Shown here: positions 1-11,100 of the stretch, one piece after another
How the letters are laid out: every line of letters begins with the position of its first letter
Position numbering within the stretch: position 1 is the stretch's first letter
Source: Limonium bicolor
Taxonomy: Eukaryota > Streptophyta > Magnoliopsida > Caryophyllales > Plumbaginaceae
Direction: 5' to 3'
Length of the DNA stretch: 64,000 nucleotides
NCBI GenBank assembly: GCA_023374045.1
Contig: CM041779.1
Location: 142,364,294 to 142,428,293, forward strand
Notes under the pieces: generated by a model
What the model saw: the letters and a program-made list of their open reading frames with translations, nothing else
What the model was told of the DNA's origin: nothing
Databases searched by the model: none
Made by a program: the position numbers and the translations under genes

Positions 1-573
1 TTACCAAGATGGCTCATTTTATTCCTTGTATTAGCCTTGATTCAATCTTCTAGAGCTTAGTTGAAGCCATGCCTTGATTCCTTACCAAACTCATTCCAAA
101 CTCCTAAGGTAATCATCTCATTTTAGTGCACTAAGCACTCCTTTGTAACATAGAGATGATTCCATGAGTCTAGGTATATTACTTAGTACTCATTATACCT
201 ATTTGAATGTTGGTTAGAAGTTTAGCAAGAGAGGAACCCCCTTGGCCGAATTTCAATCAAGGAAACCAAGAGAAGAGAAAGAGAGAAAAGCTTGAAAAAC
301 ATAAGGTAAATGACTTACCTTAATGTAGTTTAGTGTCTTAAGGAATGGTGTTTAGATAGATACAAATATAGCCTAGAGCTTACATGGTATTATGGATTAC
401 ATAACCTAAGAAATAACATGATCATATTTGTGAACTTGTGACTAAGGAGCCAATGGTAAATGAGTTAGTAAAGTAATCATAAGGTGGATTACAAGAGCAT
501 TTATATTTGCCATGGGATTGATGTTGTGTAAATGCAGGTTGAAAGCTCTAAATGTGGGAAATTCAGTGTTTAA

Positions 574-652
574 ATTCATGTCATTTAAGGGCCTAAGAGC
601 CATGTTATTTAAGGGCCTAAGAGCCATGTCATTTAAGAACCTTAGTGCTATG
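574..652 (+). repeat. Short direct repeats in the LTR (unit about 24 bp, 3 copies)
   Basis: A unit reading approximately ATTTAAGGGCCTAAGAGCC followed by ATGT is repeated three times with small changes. The same units occur in the LTRs at about 5500-5545 and 32155-32210, so the repeat is an old LTR feature rather than a local accident. Confidence 0.75.
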
Positions 653-1629
653 CAATTTAAGATTAATGCAATGTATTGTGGATTGATGTATTTTAGTGCA
701 ATTGGTGTCTTGAGAATATCCACTAAGGATTTGGTTAGCTTGTGTTGATTAGAGGAGAAAAACTATGCATATGGGCATGATAATATACTAGAGAAGCTAT
801 GGCAAAATTTTAGTAGAAATAAAGTGTTTTTAGTGGTTGTTGTGAATTAATATGACCTAGGATTTACTAGGAATCATTAAAGGAAATTTGAGTGGAAATG
901 AGTTAACAAAGGTGTTCTTGAGGATTAGAATGACCTAGAGTTGTCTAGAAGGAATTAGAGGTTAGGTGGGTGTATTAAACACACCAAAATCATGGTATGA
1001 GGATGTTAAGACTTGTGCAAAAATATGTAGGAAATGATGTATAATGCCTTGTGATGATTTAGGTATGATCTAGTTTGTATAACCTTGATGGTAATGAGTG
1101 TATTTGGGTGATGGAGATGAAAGTTGTCTAAGAAGGATTTAGCATGGTCAAGATGAATGAGAAGAGGTGTAAGGTGTTAAGAGGATGGCTAGTAATGCCT
1201 AGGTATGTGCAAGCTTGAAAAGGATGAGTAGAAAGTGTAAAGGAAAGGAAATTGTGCATGGAAATGCAATATGACTAAGCCTAGTACAACTATGTGGTAA
1301 ACAATGAGTTATGAAGTTAGAATTGAAGAATTGAGGTTAACACACTCTAGGAAGAGTTGTGAAAAGAATTGGTAAGTAGTACCACTTGAGATGAGGTTAG
1401 AAATGTGTTATAAGGAGAAAATGCAAGAATGTTCAAGGTTTTAAGTGTGAATAAATTACAATATTTGGGTGGATATGTAATGGAGTTGTAACCCAATGAA
1501 GAGAGGGTTTAAGGTGTCTAAATGGTGTTATAACATGTTGGGATACATGTGGAGAGATTAGAAGAAGATTGGGCAAAAGAACAAGTGAAGAATGAAGTTC
1601 AAAACTGTAAAATTTAACAGTTTAATGCA

Positions 1630-1822
1630 TGGTCCGGGACTTGGTCCTTGGATAAAGTCCCAGACCAGCACTAAAAACCTGTCGAAAATCTACTTCAGAG
1701 GTGGTCCGGGACCTAGGCCAGGTACAAAGACCCGGACCACCCCATAAATATGGCCGAGAATGCATCAGACACATTGGTCCGGGACCTTAGGTCCGGACCA
1801 TGTCCCGGACCAGCTCAATTTG
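1630..1822. repeat. Array of imperfect palindromes built on GGTCCGGGAC
   Basis: GGTCCGGGAC and its complement (GTCCCGGACC, and GACCCGGACC with one change) recur about six times within 200 bp, able to form several stem-loops. The related LTR at 4005-7803 has a palindrome array of different sequence (GGTCGGTCGG) at the same relative position. Confidence 0.7.
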
Positions 1823-2945
1823 TACATAAAAGGTTGGTTTTAGAAGGTAAATGAAGGGGGCTTGTTAGGTAATGTTATTATATGATTTTTAGGGGTTGTT
1901 TGGTGACATTTTATGGTCTTTAAGGGTGCGAACAAGTGTGGGGAGTAATGAGAAGTAAACAACTTAAGTGGTTAAGTTTAAACTACAATGACTTAGATGT
2001 TGTTAGTCGGAAATCCTTAGTGAGTAAATAAGCTAGGTTAATTACAAGGAATTAACCACCCAATTCGATGAATGTTTTAGGGTTTGAGTAAGAGGAACTC
2101 CGGAGGAGAATAGACAACCGACGTCAACGGTGAACGGTATGGTTTTCTTGTAGCTTGTTTGCTAACGAGGTGTCCCTCGGCTTATGTGTCATTTGTTTAT
2201 ATGTTCCGACTAAACAAGATAAAGCATGCAACCGGTGTAATGTATTTGTTGTGTGTTGTATGAAACTAACACAACCTACCTTTGAGAACTTACTAACTAA
2301 TGTTTAGTAAACAATTGTATGAGAACAAGGAACACTTCCCAATATTAGTTTGTTGATAACCGAAAGAGGTTTAACCAACAAACATGTTTTCGAGACTTCT
2401 ACTAACTGGAACTTGGGGGGGGGGGGAGTGAGGAATCCGGAATGGTTCGGTCATGCATGTGTTAAGTATGAGGTTGGTATCCTTATCAGATTCCGACTTC
2501 CAAATATGACTTGTCTTCAGACTCGTCGCCTAGAGTCGACATATAGACTCGATCACCTCGATTTCTGTTCGAGGTGGGAGGCATTATTAAGATGGTGTGG
2601 TGGGATCTACCTAAATCCCAATTTAAGAAATATTGTTTATTTAACCCAATGGAGCTGATAACTCATTGGCTAGGGTTACTTTTGACCCGACAAAGATAAA
2701 CAATGAATTAAGGAACAACCAAATCTAATTAAAGAACGGTTATTATATTTGAGATAAGAGGAAATATGAGAACTAAATGTTTCTCGAATTTAAGGAGTTA
2801 AAAACTAACTCGTTTACTTAAGGAATGCTTATTAAGTCGTTCAATGTGTTTGAGCTATGAATTACTTCATATATTGCATTGTGTTTATTGTACTTCTTAT
2901 TAATGTTGTATAAATAATCAATCGCATGTATACGACAAAATAGTC

Positions 2946-3014
2946 GTGCGTAGCCCCGTTAGCTTGGGGGCTACACGTAAACCGTACCAGCAAAGGTGCT
3001 GAGCCCCTCGGGGC
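2946..3014 (+). promoter_or_regulatory. Paired stem-loops in LTR (copy 1)
   Basis: Stem-loop 1 pairs TAGCCCC with GGGGCTA around the loop GTTAGCTT, extended by a CGTG/CACG base. Stem-loop 2 pairs GCCCC with GGGGC near 3003-3014. A T-rich stretch ending TTTTGCAG follows. The pair lies about 455 nt before the LTR end, the same place as in two other LTR types in this window. Function is unknown; a genomic-RNA structure is likely. Confidence 0.55.
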
Positions 3015-3402
3015 ATCCATATTATTTTGCAGGTAAACGATAGAAGACGACCGTCCTGAGAGTAGGAGCGGGTAGACGTTCTTCGGGTTTTTCCTTTTTG
3101 TTACACGAGTTGTGCATGTACACTCATCTAGTATATGGTATAAGTTGTAGTGTGATGTATTAGGATATGAGAGATACTTGTATTTGAGATTTGTATTCTA
3201 GTTAAGGTTTTGTGTACACTAATGTTCGATATATTCGAGTCCATCAGACCGTAGCTAGATCTTGGAGAATTTAGTATGCCTAGTTAGTCATGTGGGTGAC
3301 TAACGACAGTAACACCAATCGTTGTAAGAATTCCGTTGTGTTGTTAATATAAATGGTTGGAAGTTTAAGAGATGATCCCGTTTTAGTAGTTGGGGTGTTA
3401 CA

Positions 3403-4004
3403 CAACCGCCCCATTTCAAATTTATCTCACATTTCACCACGCTATGCAATATATATAATAACTATGGAATACAAATAGAATTTAGTATAAGGTTTATTTG
3501 TGACAATATATATATATAAGTATTTGTTTCTATTTAACATTTTGTTATTGTGCAAAATCATAATCAGAAATGCAAGTGTTATTACCGATTATGTTTGCTC
3601 TCCTCGTCTTAATCTGATTTTGTTCTACCTCAAAGCAACCTCCAAATCAACTTTCAAGATGTTAGTTAGTTTGCAAAAAAAAAAAATTGCTAGCACTTAG
3701 CTAGGTTACTATCGTGGGTTTTGATCAGGCAAGCCGGTGGCAGAGGTTGACGGGGCAGCAGTTAAGGCGACAACCGGTCTCATCGGATGTGCCCTGAAAA
3801 AGATAAGCTCTTTGTATAATATTGTAAAAATTACTGTGAGTTTGTAACCGCAGAAAAAATTAACTCCTTTAATCAAATTGCTAATTAGCATAATAAACTG
3901 TAGAAATTATCATAAGTGTTGCAAATTTCTAATTTCTAATTTCTAATTACTCTGATTGTAGAAGATAAGCATGTACATAATATTGCAAAATTACCGTGAG
4001 TTTT
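3403..4004. other. Older flanking DNA between two LTR elements
   Basis: AT-rich sequence, interrupted by the element starting at 4005 and resuming at 34490. It carries diverged short repeats containing AAGATAAG and TTACCGTGAG, which recur at 34650-35120. On the minus strand a GC-rich stretch at 3712-3796, preceded by an acceptor-like TTTTTCAG, could be a fossil exon (about 27 codons to a stop), but I recognise no family. The last five bases, GTTTT at 4000-4004, are the target duplication of the large chromovirus. Confidence 0.5.
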
Positions 4005-6124
4005 TGAAATACCCCAAACCTCAGTATGTTGTTTAAACACCTAAATATGGTATATTAAGACTAAAAAGAGTCTTAGAAGCATTAGTAAACAAATCTAAAC
4101 GATAGAAAACACAAAATGTGCTTTAAGGTCAATAAAGGCCAAAATGCGCTCTAAGCTTGGGATAAGCTTGGTTAAGACCTAATGAACTTACCAAGACCTT
4201 ATTTATATACTAATGACATAGATAAACCAATTACCAAAGAAAATCAAGTTGAAACAAGTTAAAACACAAAATGTGCTTAAGGAGTCTTAAAGCACATTTT
4301 CGAAAAATTGTCTTGTAAATGGGTTTTGAAGGCTAAATGTCCATCATTACTCTTTAATTAACATGTGTACTATATAGTATCACATTTGGAAGTCTATATC
4401 AATGGGAAATCAAAAATTTCACTTCTAAGTGCCTTGTTTTTTATGAATAGTGATTTAATAAACTAGTTTGTAACATATGTTTGTATAAGTAATTAAATGA
4501 CAAATAAAGACTATAATACCCTAAGTACTATTGGGGGCCGGTTTTCTTAAGTGTGGTGACTCACCACTCTCTTGTTAACATATTAAGTAAATAAAGAGAC
4601 TAACTAAAGTACTTTTACTTTATAAACTACAAATATCTTCTAAAAAGCAAGTTTACCTTCATTTTCCCTTCTTCCTTGCATTCACACGGGTTCCATGCTT
4701 CTTCAACCTCTCTTCTTCATTCTCTTCCACGGTAATACCACACCACCACCATTAAACTCCATCTTTGATCTCTTGTATTTCTAGCTCACTTAACCAAATC
4801 AAAAACAAAACCACCATTCTCTTCCTTCATCAAGCTCTTCAGCATTCTATCTTCTCAAAACTTCAAGAGCCCCATTTCGGTGCCATGGAGTTCCACCATT
4901 GAAGGAGCTTGAGCTTACATTTCTACATATTATTACTCTCCTTTGCTTCTAGGTAAGGAATCTCAAAGAAAAATCATGTTTCCTCCATGTTTTTACCTTG
5001 ACCGAAAATACCCATTAATGGTACTCTTTGTGTGACTTTGTTCTAGCTTCATTCCAACCTTTCAAGGACTAGGTGGAGTCCCTCTTGATAGATATTCAAA
5101 CTCTCTTCAAAGACCAAGGTAAAACAACTACATTAATGTTTTTGAAACAATGTAAAAACTAGGGTTTACAATGAGTTTAAGCTTGGAGCTTGTATACTCA
5201 TTTCAATGTTTGTATATTGTTTAGTAGTTGACAAGGAATCAAATACCTTACCAGTTTTATAAGGAAACAAGAAAGAAGTTGTGAGGAAAAAGAGGTAAAT
5301 ATACTAACCTAAGTGTTTAATGCTTTAGAGGAGAAATGAGCTTATAATGCTTGTTAAAACTACCTAAAGAGCAAATGGTAAATGACCTAGTGAGATGTTC
5401 TCAAGGAGATAGTAAAAGGACACATGTGTTGTTGTATGTATTTGCAGGTTAAAGGCAATATATATTGGGAAATTCAGGTTTAAGAGTTATGCACTTTAAG
5501 GGTCTAAGAGCCATGCATTTTAAGGGCCTAAGTGCCATGCAATTTAAATTATGCACTATATTGTAATGTAGTGTGATTTGCGTGAAACTTTGTGTGTGAG
5601 AGTGTTCTTGGTGAATTTAGGTGTTCTTGTGTGCTTGGGGAGAAAACAATGTGTTTGGCTTAGTAATGTCCTAGGAGAATCCATGTCAAAATTTAGGTAT
5701 AAAGCAAGAAGTTCTAAGTGTTTATATAAGGCTTGGTGAACTAGAAATGTTGGAAGTGCTTAAGTATTTTACAGGAGGAGAAATAATGTCTTAAGGTGTT
5801 CTAGGTAAACAAAAGGGACTTAGACATCAACTAGGGTTTAAGTGGTGAGAATGATGCTTGGGAGATGATGTTAAAATGAGGAGAAAGCATTTGGGATAGT
5901 AGTTATCATAGGTATGAAACATCACTTGGAAAACTAAGGAGGAAACAACATAAGTGTTAGGAATTTTGGGAAGAAATGAGTAAAGGTTTAAGGAATTAGA
6001 AAATAAGTTTTATGAGTGTTTAAGGATGTCTTAAGGTGTTTGAAGTGCCCAAATGAGGTTAGGGTGTACTAGGATATATGGGGTGAAGTTTGGAGTTAAA
6101 TGAGAAATGGAAAACAAGGGTCTG

Positions 6125-6455
6125 GGGCAGACCGAACTTGCGACCGAACTTGCAAGGTCGGTCGAGCCCAGTTTACCCTGCGAGAATTGGCTTCTGGAAT
6201 GGACCGACCTTAGGGACGGATTGCAAGGTCGGTGGGCTTGTATTTTGTGTAGGATTAAGTTTCTGGAATCGACCGAACATGGGACCGGACTTGGCAAGTT
6301 CGGTCGGGCTGAATTTTCAAAGGGAGAGAAACTCTCGGGAATGGACCGAACATGCGACCGAACTTACAAGGTCGGTCGGAGTAGAAAATTTTGACAGAAA
6401 TATGTTCTGGAATGGACCGACCTTGTGTAAGGTCGGTCGGTAAGGTCGGTCGGAC
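6125..6455. repeat. Array of imperfect palindromes built on ACCGACCTT/AAGGTCGGT
   Basis: About five degenerate units of roughly 60-70 bp. Each holds a GGAATGGACCGA start, a GACCGAACTTG or GACCGACCTTG arm and a CAAGGTCGGTCGG arm that can fold back. The other LTR of this element has the same array at 32803-33130. Open frames on both strands here are by-products of the repeat. Confidence 0.75.
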
Positions 6456-7346
6456 CAAAACTTGTAAAAAAAAAACAGAAAAGAATGTGACTTATGTAGT
6501 TAACCCTAGGGGGTATAATAGGTAACCTAGAGTACGTTAGACATTTAAACATGTCAAATAATCATGTTAAACTTAGTAAATTTGAAGTTAAGTAAGTTAA
6601 TTAACCGATATTCTTGAATCATGTATAGGAGTGACCTACGGTGGAAACAAATCGAGGCACGGACAAGGTATGGTTTTCTTGCAGTCTGTTGCCTACCGGT
6701 TTAAACCGGCTTGTGTGTTGTTTGTTTTCTGGGTGTTTATGACTTTGTAAGATTAAACCATGTAAAGAGTTTACAGTTGTTAAATATCATTATGTTGTTA
6801 AGTATGACTCTTCTTCCCTTGGTGTGTCTAACAAGACTTGACCTATTATTGTGAATTGTGTATTAAGTTCAATAATGAACTGCTAACAAGTGCTAACGGG
6901 GGAAGTGAGGAGTCCGGTCTGTTCCGGCCACGCGTGTGAGTATGGGAGTCGATGTCATAACCGGTCGATTCTCTTTGTATGTTATGGTTGTTTTCCAATT
7001 TGGTTTCCAACCTTCCCTTTAGCTTAACCAAGGCTATTTTATTGACTCACGTCGGGCCACAGGGGCATACTATGTGTTGTTTGGTGTGCTTGGATCACTA
7101 TATCCGAGGCACCTTGTGTTAAGTTATCCGTGCAATCTAAAGGACGGTAACGAGTTATGTAACGAGCTTAGCATGAGCATGGCAACATTCTCTAGGCTCT
7201 CTATGGGGACTAACTGTGTTGGTTCTCTTCCTTTAAGGAATTGTTCTTGTATGTTATGTGTGATGTTGTGTACAATACCCAAGTTGTGATATATGTATAT
7301 GTTGTGTGTTTTAAAATAAATGCCATGTCATCATGACAATTAGTTG

Positions 7347-7422
7347 CGCGCATCCCGGTAGCCGATGGGCTGCGCGTTAACCATACCAGCCAAGGGTTGC
7401 TGACCCCTCGGGGGCTCCATTT
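7347..7422 (+). promoter_or_regulatory. Paired stem-loops in LTR (copy 2)
   Basis: Stem-loop 1 pairs GCGCGCA with TGCGCG plus an inner CCC/GGG. Stem-loop 2 pairs CCCC with GGGG across TCG. A pyrimidine-rich run ending CTGCAG follows. It lies about 455 nt before the LTR end, equivalent to 2946-3014. The second LTR has it at about 34031-34106. Confidence 0.55.
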
Positions 7423-7808
7423 CTTTTTACTGCAGGATGAGGATCGAAGAAGCGGAATGGCTTTAGATTCTAGGATGCAGGTTTACTTTTGATTACTTTT
7501 GGATGTTGGCCCGGGATGCGCCTGTGCTCCCGTGGCGTTATATATTTGGTTGTGAACGGTTTACAGTGACAGTACACAGTGAAGGATGTAAGTAAACACT
7601 CGGTATTATGTTAATGTATATGTGGTTATTAGTTCTATGCTCGGGAGTCTGATCATCACCGGAGGTACACTTGATTATTCAGCCTTGTTAACCACGTGGG
7701 TGGTTGACGGCGTTGTAGCACCAATCGTTTAGATTACTACTGTTTAGTTGTTTAATTCCGCTGCGATTTCAAGTAATGTTATGTGCGTAGTATGGGTGTT
7801 ACAAAAAG

Positions 7809-7820
7809 TGGTATCAGAGC
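7809..7820 (+). other. Primer-binding site, initiator tRNA-Met
   Basis: TGGTATCAGAGC lies five bases after the 5' LTR end. This is the standard complement of the 3' end of plant initiator tRNA-Met and is where minus-strand DNA synthesis would start. Confidence 0.93.
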
Positions 7821-8445
7821 GAAGTATCGCTCTGATGACTAAATACCGAGCTTAGGGATATACCGAGTTAGGAAATCTAGCAACAGTTACTTAAGTGAAC
7901 AGTTAGGAAGGTTAACACTAACTAAGTGTGGTGGGAATACCTTATGGTCGGGAAAAGCGTTACAATCATTGGACCGATAAGTGTGCAAGCATATTGCTAA
8001 TGAATGTTCATGTGATTCATATGTCAGGTCGACCGAGAGGTAGGGCCGTGGCAATGGATACGGGTGACAGGGCAAGAATACTACGGTCTCAGGTTATGGA
8101 TGTCTTAGGAGTAATCAGCAGCCCGTAGACCCAGATGGTACCCCAATAGTAGCTGCGATGCAGCAGGGCAACAGCCCCGAGTTCAACACCACCACCGCCA
8201 CCGTCACGAGAGACCACGGGTCAAGCGTTGGTTGATTGAGGCCACACATCTTCATCATTGGAGAGACCGACCCTCGTAAACTGGAGGCATTACATCTCCG
8301 AGATGGAGACTGCCTTCGAGACCTTAGCAGTACCTGAGGAGGTCAAGGTTCGACTTGTGCATACTACTTGAAGGGTTCGGCACAGAGCTGGTGGAGCTAG
8401 TACGGGAGGGCAGAGTGGCTGACCCGACACTTTCATTGGAGGTAG

Positions 8446-9951
8446 TAGGGTGCAGTTCGGGTCAATCGTTCGGGTTCGGTTCGGTTCGGTTCGGGTCGGT
8501 TGATTCAAATCGTTTCAATTTGGTCATGGTTGGATCGGGTCGGTTGGTTGAATTCGGTTTGTTCGGGTTGAGTCGGTTTGTTGAAATTTCGGGTCGGTTT
8601 GGATCGGTTTGGTGATTTTCAGTTTGGATGACTTTCAGTTAGGGTGACTTCGGGTCGGGTAACTTACGGTTCGGGTTAGCATCTGGTTCATTCGGTTTTT
8701 TCGGGTTATGGGTCAAATTCGGGTCAATTATTCGGTTGCCATTACAGAAATCCGCAACTCAATCATCATGATATGCAAATTTAAACTTCAATCAATCTCA
8801 ACACGTATAAATATAAAATTGTATCATGTTATACTTTAGCAACAACTCTGAATTATCATAATTATTGATGAAGCTTTAGATTATTTAATAGTTTCATTAT
8901 TTCAGAGGAGTATAAATAAGGTATGTTTGTGGGATAATTATTAAAATTGGATCAAATGTAGTACCTTGTATTTTCAATCTATTAATAGTTAGAATGGAAT
9001 TAGTTAATAAGTTTTGATGATGACTTTTTTTACGGTAGTTAAAAACTGTTATGATGAAGAACTATTCAGAAGCATGAGAATTTTGCTACATAGGTAAAAC
9101 ATCAAGTATATTAAACATTTATGCTAAATTGCTAATGCGGGAGGAATTATTCACAATGGATAAAGCTTGAAAAATTCTAATTAATAAAAACACCTTCAAT
9201 ATATGAATAATTAATACAATAATGATATGAATTAGTTGATAAAATTTTGAGTCTAAATATACAATTTTTGGTTCTTACCAATCTATCATTGATGAGTAAC
9301 GCATTATATTAATTCATTATTAGTTGTGCAATTAATGAAAGCATGATAATTAATTACTTTAAAATTTATAGTGCCAAAATATTGTGGTATATTTAAAATA
9401 ATTTCTCGTGTATTAAGTTTATTAATACTTTTTTTAGGTACGCCACTTACTAAGTAATGATTAATTGTAAAAGTATTGTGGGGCATTGTTAGTGTTTGTA
9501 ATGATGTAATGAACAAATGCTAAATACTGATTGTGTATTTAAACTAGATATTGGGTATAAACATTCTGTTTATTCTCATTGTCTCCTATAATTAATGCAA
9601 TCGATTCTTTGGTTCACATCGGATATATTAGTTCGGGTCACACTGGTTCGGTTTAGGGTTGGTTCGGTTAGTTTTCGGTGGTTTCGGTTCGGGTCACTTC
9701 GGTTTTCGGGTCATCATCGGGTTTATGGGTGACTTCGGTTCGGTTGATTTGGTTCGGATGACTTAGGTTCGGATGACTGTGGATTGTGGTTTACTTTCGG
9801 TTTTACAATAATACGGTTTGTTTGGTCCGGGTCGGTTTATTTGGATTTCGGGTCATTTTTCAAGTTATAGTTTTCGGTGACATTCGGGGATTCGGATCGA
9901 GCATTGGTTCGGTTCGGTTTTTCGGGTTCGGGTTACTTTTGCCAGGTCTAG
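8446..9951. mobile_element. hAT-like non-autonomous DNA element inside gag
   Basis: About 1.5 kb of AT-rich DNA separates two halves of gag. Its ends are dense in TTCGGGT and GGTTCGGTTCGG motifs, inverted in sense (TAGGGTGCAG...TTCGGGTC at the left, ...GGGTTACTTTTGCCAGGTCTA at the right). The near-duplicate TGGAGGTAG (8437-8445) and TGGAGGGAG (9952-9960) flanks it. TAG-type termini with subterminal repeats and a duplication of about 8 bp suggest hAT, but the exact ends are uncertain. No coding sequence is seen. Confidence 0.6.
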
Positions 9952-10200
9952 TGGAGGGAGTACACGGCCTGCTGCGAGCCAAGTACTATCCGATACACGT
10001 GCAAGAGCCAAGCGCCTGGAGCTGGACAATCTGAGCAAGGGGATAAATGACGGTAGATGAGTACTACTCAGCCTTCATCGACTTATCCACCTGCTACCGG
10101 ATCTGGGTTACTCAGACTGGATTCTTGTGAACCGTTTCTACACGGACTGAGCTACCGCCTACGCTAATGGCATGGGGCCCAACGATATACTACTTTGCAG

Positions 10201-10294
10201 GTAATGGACAACAATGTGATGTGAATAAGTGTGTACAATGTGTTAATTGTGATTGAATTGTTTGGTGGGGCATAACTGACACCCCTAAATATAG
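10201..10294 (+). other. Putative intron 1 in gag (phase 2)
   Basis: It begins GTAATG after ...TTTGCAG and ends AAATATAG. It is AT-rich between GC-rich coding flanks. Removing it joins a codon AG|G and keeps the gag frame open on both sides. Confidence 0.6.
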
Positions 10295-10549
10295 GATGCT
10301 ACCATGCCGCTGCAATTGTAGAGACACCGTCCGTCTGAGGGACGAGGAGAGTGCGCTTAAGCGCAAGGCCATGAACGAGGGCCAAGGCACGCAAGGGCAA
10401 TGGGGAGAAGAAGAAGAAGTCATACCCCCAGTCCCAGAAAGGACAGCAACAGGGTGGCAAGGGCCAGACCCAGACCACCACTGCTGAGGAGCCTCTACAG
10501 CTCACCTATGCGTATGCGGCCAAGCCCCTACGTTCTTACCCACCCAAGG

Positions 10550-10631
10550 GTAATTAACAAACTTCAATACTGAAATCTAGTGTGTGTTATTAATTTTTGA
10601 AGTATGTTCTGAGTGTGTGATGTGTTAGCAG
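10550..10631 (+). other. Putative intron 2 in gag (phase 1)
   Basis: It begins GTAATTAAC and ends TGTTAGCAG, 82 bp and strongly AT-rich. Excision joins G|CT in frame and fuses the Lys/Gln-rich segment to the zinc-knuckle segment. Confidence 0.65.
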
Positions 10632-10973
10632 CTAGCACGGGCTCTGGACCGGAGCGCCACTATTACTGCAAGTGGTGTAACGGAGACCATCCCGGCAAGG
10701 ACTGCAAGGGTAATGATGTGCAGTGCCGATACTGCAAGAAGAGGGGGCACCGCGACTATGAGTGCTGGCAGAACCCGAACAGTAGGAACTACAGGCCCAA
10801 GGGGCAATGGAAGGGTAAGGCCACTGCGACCACCGATGGCCCGAAGACGGCGAATCCGCCACCCCCAGATCAGAGGTACACAGATTCCCAGAAGGGGAAG
10901 GGGTCGGGGTCCGGTAAGGCCGCCCTGAATGTGGTGGACCGGTCTGAGGCGCCAGGGCCCTCTTCTAGACCAG

Positions 10974-11100
10974 GTACCGCCTAAACTATTGAGTGAAATA
11001 AGTGTTTGCATACCGCATTTCATGCATGTGTGTTAGTGAGTTTAAGTAAACAACCATGTGAGTAAATCATTAAAGTATAGTGTGAAAGTCACCTAATTAG
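10974..11100 (+). other. Putative intron 3a joining gag to the AlkB exon (phase 1)
   Basis: The donor is ACCAG|GTACCG and the acceptor CCTAATTAG|GC. Excision of 127 bp creates a Gly codon (G|GC) and continues straight into the AlkB frame, which is open from 11097. Confidence 0.6.

Larger units (their letters stand above)
1..3402 (+). mobile_element. Tekay-like Ty3/gypsy LTR, 5' truncated by window edge
   Basis: This stretch is a long LTR of the same superfamily as the LTR at 4005-7803 but a different subfamily. The order of landmarks matches: a TGCAGGTT motif near 530, GGGCCTAAGAGCCATG repeats near 590-640, a palindrome-rich block near 1630-1820, a GGTATGGTTTTCTTG motif near 2139, a G-run followed by GTGAGGA at 2417-2435, paired stem-loops at 2946-3014, and the terminal GGGGTGTTACA ending at 3402. 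No primer-binding site follows the end, so it is a 3' LTR or a solo LTR of a plus-oriented element. Short open frames in it are not genes. Its left end is outside the window, so the target duplication cannot be checked. Confidence 0.82.
4005..7803 (+). repeat. 5' LTR of the chromovirus (3.8 kb)
   Basis: It starts TGAAATACCCC and ends GTGTTACA. It matches 15729-16054 plus 30985-34489 apart from scattered substitutions and single-base indels, so the insertion is not very recent. It contains short direct repeats (about 5500-5545), a palindrome array (6125-6455) and paired stem-loops (7347-7422). Small open frames inside it have no family resemblance and coincide with the repeats. Confidence 0.93.
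8021..10973 (+). pseudogene. Chromovirus gag (capsid and two zinc knuckles), broken and interrupted
   Basis: Gag packages the element RNA in cytoplasmic particles. A plausible start is the ATG at 8021. The capsid part is visible in pieces: 8281-8440 (residues resembling EMETAFETLAVPEEVKVRL and, in another frame, YYLKGSAQSWW) and 9952-10200 (including TVDEYYSAFIDLS and MGPNDILLC). A third piece at 10295-10549 is basic and Lys/Gln-rich. The last piece, 10632-10973, carries two C-X2-C-X4-H-X4-C zinc knuckles (CKWCNGDHPGKDC and CRYCKKRGHRDYEC). It is broken by a stop at 8126, several frameshifts in 8126-8440, the hAT-like insert at 8446-9951 and an extra base near 10380. The pieces at 9952-10200, 10295-10549 and 10632-10973 are separated by AT-rich GT...AG gaps that conserve codon phase, so they are read here as exons. 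Confidence 0.8.

Noticed and set aside
6031..6458. Overlapping open frames of 62-117 codons on both strands (also at 32659-33119)
   Set aside because: Produced by the GGTCGGTCGG palindrome array in the LTR. Low complexity, and both strands open at once.
10613..11023. Minus-strand and alternate-frame open frames over the gag zinc-knuckle region
   Set aside because: Shadows of GC-rich gag coding sequence; only the plus frame with the CCHC motifs is meaningful.
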